A stretch of DNA of 33,618 bases from an uncultured Mollicutes bacterium (GTDB lineage Bacteria; Bacillota_I; Bacilli_A; RFN20; CAG-826). Location: assembly GCA_900539595.1 (NCBI GenBank), contig UQCQ01000017.1:1-33618 (forward strand). The letters run 5' to 3'. A program made the position numbers and the translations under genes. Positions 31,797 to 33,618 of the stretch are shown here, piece by piece. The number at the start of each line of letters is the position of its first letter. The first letter of the stretch is position 1. The notes under the pieces were generated by a model that was not told the DNA's origin, ran no database searches, and saw nothing but the letters and a program-made list of their open reading frames with translations.

Positions 31797-32801
31797 ATGG
31801 CAATCGCTAACAAAGTCGAAGAGAAAGAGCAATCCGCTCTTCCCAACCCCTTCGAACCCTTCACCGTTCAAACCGTGGTCAACGACGACGCTGAACATTA
31901 TGGAAAATTCCTCATCAAGCCGCTTGAACGTGGCTTCGGAATCACGCTTGGCAATGCGCTTCGTCGCGTTTTGCTGAGTGCTCTCCCCGGCGCGTCCGTT
32001 TATGCGGTTCAAATCGAGGGCGTTCGTCACGAATTCACGGCGATCAAAGGCTGTGATGAAGACGTCACCGCGATTATCCTCAATCTCAAGGATTTGGTTT
32101 TAAAGATTGACGATGAATCCAACGACATCAAGCGCATTACCCTTGATGTGGAAGGACCCTGTGTCGTCAAAGCTTCCGATCTCGTTTGCCCGTCCTTGGT
32201 CTCCGTTGTCAACGGTGACCTCGAAATCGCCCACCTCAATGAAGAAGGCCGTCTCCAGATGACCATCTTCGTCGGCACGGGCCGTGGCTACGTCACTGCG
32301 GAACAAAATAAGCTTATTCACAAGATTGATACAGTCGGCGTTATCTCGACGGACTCCAACTACAGCCCTGTCTTGAAAGTCGCTTATGGCGTGGAACCGA
32401 CCCGCGTCGGTCATGATTCGAAATTCGATGCGTTGACTCTTGAAGTCACCACGAACGGATCTTGCACCCCATCGGAAGCCGTCACGTTGGCCTCGCAACT
32501 TCTCATCGCTCACTTTGCGAAATTCACGTTGATTGAAAACGCGAAAGATTACCGCATGGTCAAAGAAGAAGTGAAGACCGAGGAAAACAAATATCAGAAC
32601 ATGTTGATCGAAGAACTCGATCTCAGCGTTCGTAGCAATAACTGCTTGAAGCGCGCTGGCATCACCACGGTCATGGAACTCACCCAAAAGAGTGAAGACG
32701 AGATGATGAAAGTCCGCAATTTGGGCAAGAAGTCGCTCAAGGAAGTGAAGGAAAAACTCGCCGAAATCGGGCTTCATTTCCGTGATTACGTAGGAGAATA
32801 A
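31797..32801 (+). CDS. rpoA: RNA polymerase alpha subunit
   Basis: 334 residues. The N-terminal dimer domain has FGKFLIKPLERGFGITLGNALRRVLLSALPG, and the C-terminal domain (from ~265) is LDLSVRSNNCLKRAGITTVMELTQKSEDEMMKVRNLGKKSLKEVKEKL, which binds UP elements and activators. The presence of a full alpha-CTD means UP-element regulation is possible here. AGGAGG precedes ATG. Confidence 0.98.
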   Translation: MAIANKVEEKEQSALPNPFEPFTVQTVVNDDAEHYGKFLIKPLERGFGITLGNALRRVLLSALPGASVYAVQIEGVRHEFTAIKGCDEDVTAIILNLKDLVLKIDDESNDIKRITLDVEGPCVVKASDLVCPSLVSVVNGDLEIAHLNEEGRLQMTIFVGTGRGYVTAEQNKLIHKIDTVGVISTDSNYSPVLKVAYGVEPTRVGHDSKFDALTLEVTTNGSCTPSEAVTLASQLLIAHFAKFTLIENAKDYRMVKEEVKTEENKYQNMLIEELDLSVRSNNCLKRAGITTVMELTQKSEDEMMKVRNLGKKSLKEVKEKLAEIGLHFRDYVGE

Positions 32802-32804
32802 AAA

Positions 32805-33206
32805 ATGGCAGCACAAGGAAGAAAGAACGTCCACGGCAAAGCCGGCGTTCGTTTCAAGGCCGGTTATACCGCCTCGAAGAACAAATCGATGCTCCGCAAT
32901 GTCGTTTCGAGCCTTATCATCAACGGCGAAGTCAAAGTGACTTCTGGCGTCGTGAAAGAACTCAAAACCTTAGCGGATCACATGGTCACCCTTGCAAAGC
33001 GTGGAGACCTCCATGCCCGCCGTCAAGCGGCTCGTGTTGTTCGCACGGGATTCGTTGACGAAAATGGGACGGAAGCCCTCGCCAAGCTTTTCAATGAGAT
33101 TGGCCCGAAATTCGCAAATCGCAACGGCGGTTACACCAGCGCTTTGAAGCTTGGCAATCGTAAAGGCGATAACGCGGAAGTCGTTCTCGTTCGCTGGGTC
33201 GACTAA
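32805..33206 (+). CDS. rplQ: 50S ribosomal protein L17
   Basis: 133 residues, slightly above 120. AQGRKNVHGKAGVRFKAGYTASKNKSMLRNVVSSLIINGEVKVTSGVVKELKTLADHMVTLAKRGDLHARRQA, ending in NRKGDNAEVVLVRWVD. Last gene of the block, directly before the terminator. Confidence 0.95.
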   Translation: MAAQGRKNVHGKAGVRFKAGYTASKNKSMLRNVVSSLIINGEVKVTSGVVKELKTLADHMVTLAKRGDLHARRQAARVVRTGFVDENGTEALAKLFNEIGPKFANRNGGYTSALKLGNRKGDNAEVVLVRWVD

Positions 33207-33224
33207 GTCGTTTCAAAACCCAAT

Positions 33225-33250
33225 AAGCCGCGCCTTCGGGTGCGGCTTTT
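33225..33250 (+). terminator. Rho-independent terminator of the ribosomal block
   Basis: AAGCCGC (33225-33231) pairs with GCGGCTT (33242-33248), extended by CC-TTCG-GG with a stable TTCG tetraloop (33235-33238), followed by Ts. Ends the transcript from the S10 promoter. Confidence 0.92.
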
Positions 33251-33556
33251 ACTATGAAGAGCTTTTATAGGCGATTCTAAAGCAAGAATGAAACGTTTTT
33301 ATGCCAATCAACCTCGAAAGTGGAAGATGCCCCCACTAAACTTTACCCCTTATCTATATTTATATATAAAGGAGTAATGGGGGAGCTGGCTGACTTATCG
33401 CTAATTGCAAAAGAAAATGAGAAAAGCGTGAAAAAACAGTTGCAAGCCATCTAACGATGTGTAAAATAACCATCGCTAACCTTTTGAGGAATAAAGAGGT
33501 GGCAGGCATTGGAAATAAATAACTTCCAAATAATCGAGAAAAATTAAAAATTCTTC
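33251..33556 (+). other. 306-nt AT-rich intergenic region without a recognised gene
   Basis: Seen: a long imperfect hairpin (33330-33383; CCCCCA with TGGGGG, and TTAC-CC-TT with AA-GG-GTAA); a 25-codon ORF with SD at 33377; a second small stem CGATG (33455-33459) / CATCG (33471-33475); and a 12-codon TTG ORF (33509-33547) behind AAGAGGTGG. The 18-nt AT-rich repeat lies at 33351-33368. No protein family is recognised. Confidence 0.4.
33377..33454 (+). CDS. possible 25-residue small protein
   Basis: ATG 33377 with AAAGGAG only 2 nt upstream (short spacing), frame closes after 25 codons; the sequence MGELADLSLIAKENEKSVKK is amphipathic and charged, with no recognised family. The start codon and SD lie inside the 3' arm of the hairpin 33330-33383, so translation would be controlled by folding. 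It may be a real small ORF or chance. Confidence 0.25.
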   Translation: MGELADLSLIAKENEKSVKKQLQAI

Positions 33557-33585
33557 TTGACACATCCTTGGCGAAAGCCTAAAGT
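33557..33585 (+). promoter_or_regulatory. promoter near window end
   Basis: TTGACA (33557-33562), 17-nt spacer, TAAAGT (33580-33585; 4/6). Predicted start about 33592. Confidence 0.55.
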
Positions 33586-33591
33586 ATTCCA

Positions 33592-33618
33592 GCACGCAAA
33601 TCGGGGGAGACCCCGCCG
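33592..33618 (+). ncRNA. 5' end of a structured RNA or leader, cut by window edge
   Basis: From the predicted start only ~27 nt are visible. They include a hairpin CGGGG (33602-33606) / CCCCG (33611-33615) with a 4-nt loop, GC-rich in an AT-rich surrounding. It could be a riboswitch, a stable RNA or an mRNA leader; class cannot be decided. Confidence 0.3.

Noticed and set aside
18249..32834. Long antisense open frames throughout the ribosomal block
   Set aside because: They arise from the strongly C-ending codon bias of the real genes and match no family.
33509..33547. 12-codon TTG ORF behind AAGAGGTGG
   Set aside because: The SD is good but the ORF is very short, with a rare start and no family; too weak for a gene call.
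1..33618. CRISPR arrays, insertion sequences, tRNA or rRNA genes
   Set aside because: None seen on either strand; gene order is that of a normal chromosome.

Overview
The window looks like a chromosomal segment of a Gram-positive member of the Bacillota, probably an uncultured Bacilli/Erysipelotrichia-Mollicutes relative. The evidence is a GSI-alpha type glutamine synthetase, a zinc-type S14 (rpsN/rpsZ), a VanZ-family protein, and an S10-spc-alpha ribosomal block in Firmicutes order with secY-adk-map-infA-rpmJ inside it and no rpsD. The L30 gene rpmD is missing between rpsE and rplO. TGA is an ordinary stop (adk, infA, rpmJ and others), so the Mycoplasma/Spiroplasma code is not used. The exact taxon cannot be fixed from sequence alone.

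Layout. Positions 1-3005 hold two glycoside-hydrolase genes: a GH106-like protein truncated at its 5' end, then a GH37 trehalase-like enzyme. A hypothetical gene on the minus strand (3061-3657) and glnA (3937-5280) follow. Next come two overlapping flavoprotein genes (5339-8034), an eight-helix membrane protein (8162-9145), and a divergent pair of a P-loop kinase-like gene (minus, 9213-9707) and L-serine dehydratase sdaA (9767-10993). Then come a 1026-residue protein in which a VanZ domain appears to be split by a very large Ig-like region (11063-14143), a small kinase-like protein (14207-14791), and the queuosine genes tgt, queA and queH (14841-17715).

From 18025 to 33206 one continuous block encodes 28 proteins: rpsJ-rplC-rplD-rplW-rplB-rpsS-rplV-rpsC-rplP-rpmC-rpsQ-rplN-rplX-rplE-rpsN-rpsH-rplF-rplR-rpsE-rplO-secY-adk-map-infA-rpmJ-rpsM-rpsK-rpoA-rplQ (L30 absent), ending in a strong terminator. 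A textbook promoter (TTGACT-17-TATATT) and a folded leader of about 124 nt precede rpsJ. The block uses much more C-ending codons (ATC, GTC, CTC, TTC) than the genes before it, as expected of highly expressed genes. The last 370 bases hold no recognisable gene. They contain a hairpin over a tiny ORF, and a new promoter that fires into a GC-rich hairpin cut by the window edge.

The most unusual signals are these. (1) Many promoter-proximal genes have a -10 hexamer only 7-9 nt upstream of the start codon and no Shine-Dalgarno site, i.e. they look leaderless, in contrast to the operon-internal genes, which have strong SD sites. (2) The VanZ domain is split by about 850 residues of Ig-like sequence. 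(3) Ribosomal protein genes carry Ala/Lys/Glu-rich disordered tails, and in three of them the tail codons (Glu-Glu-Ala, GAGGAGGCC) double as the SD of the next gene; rplP and rpsQ share an identical 21-nt end. (4) An 18-nt AT-rich motif occurs twice, inverted, in the two oddest intergenic spots of the ribosomal region.
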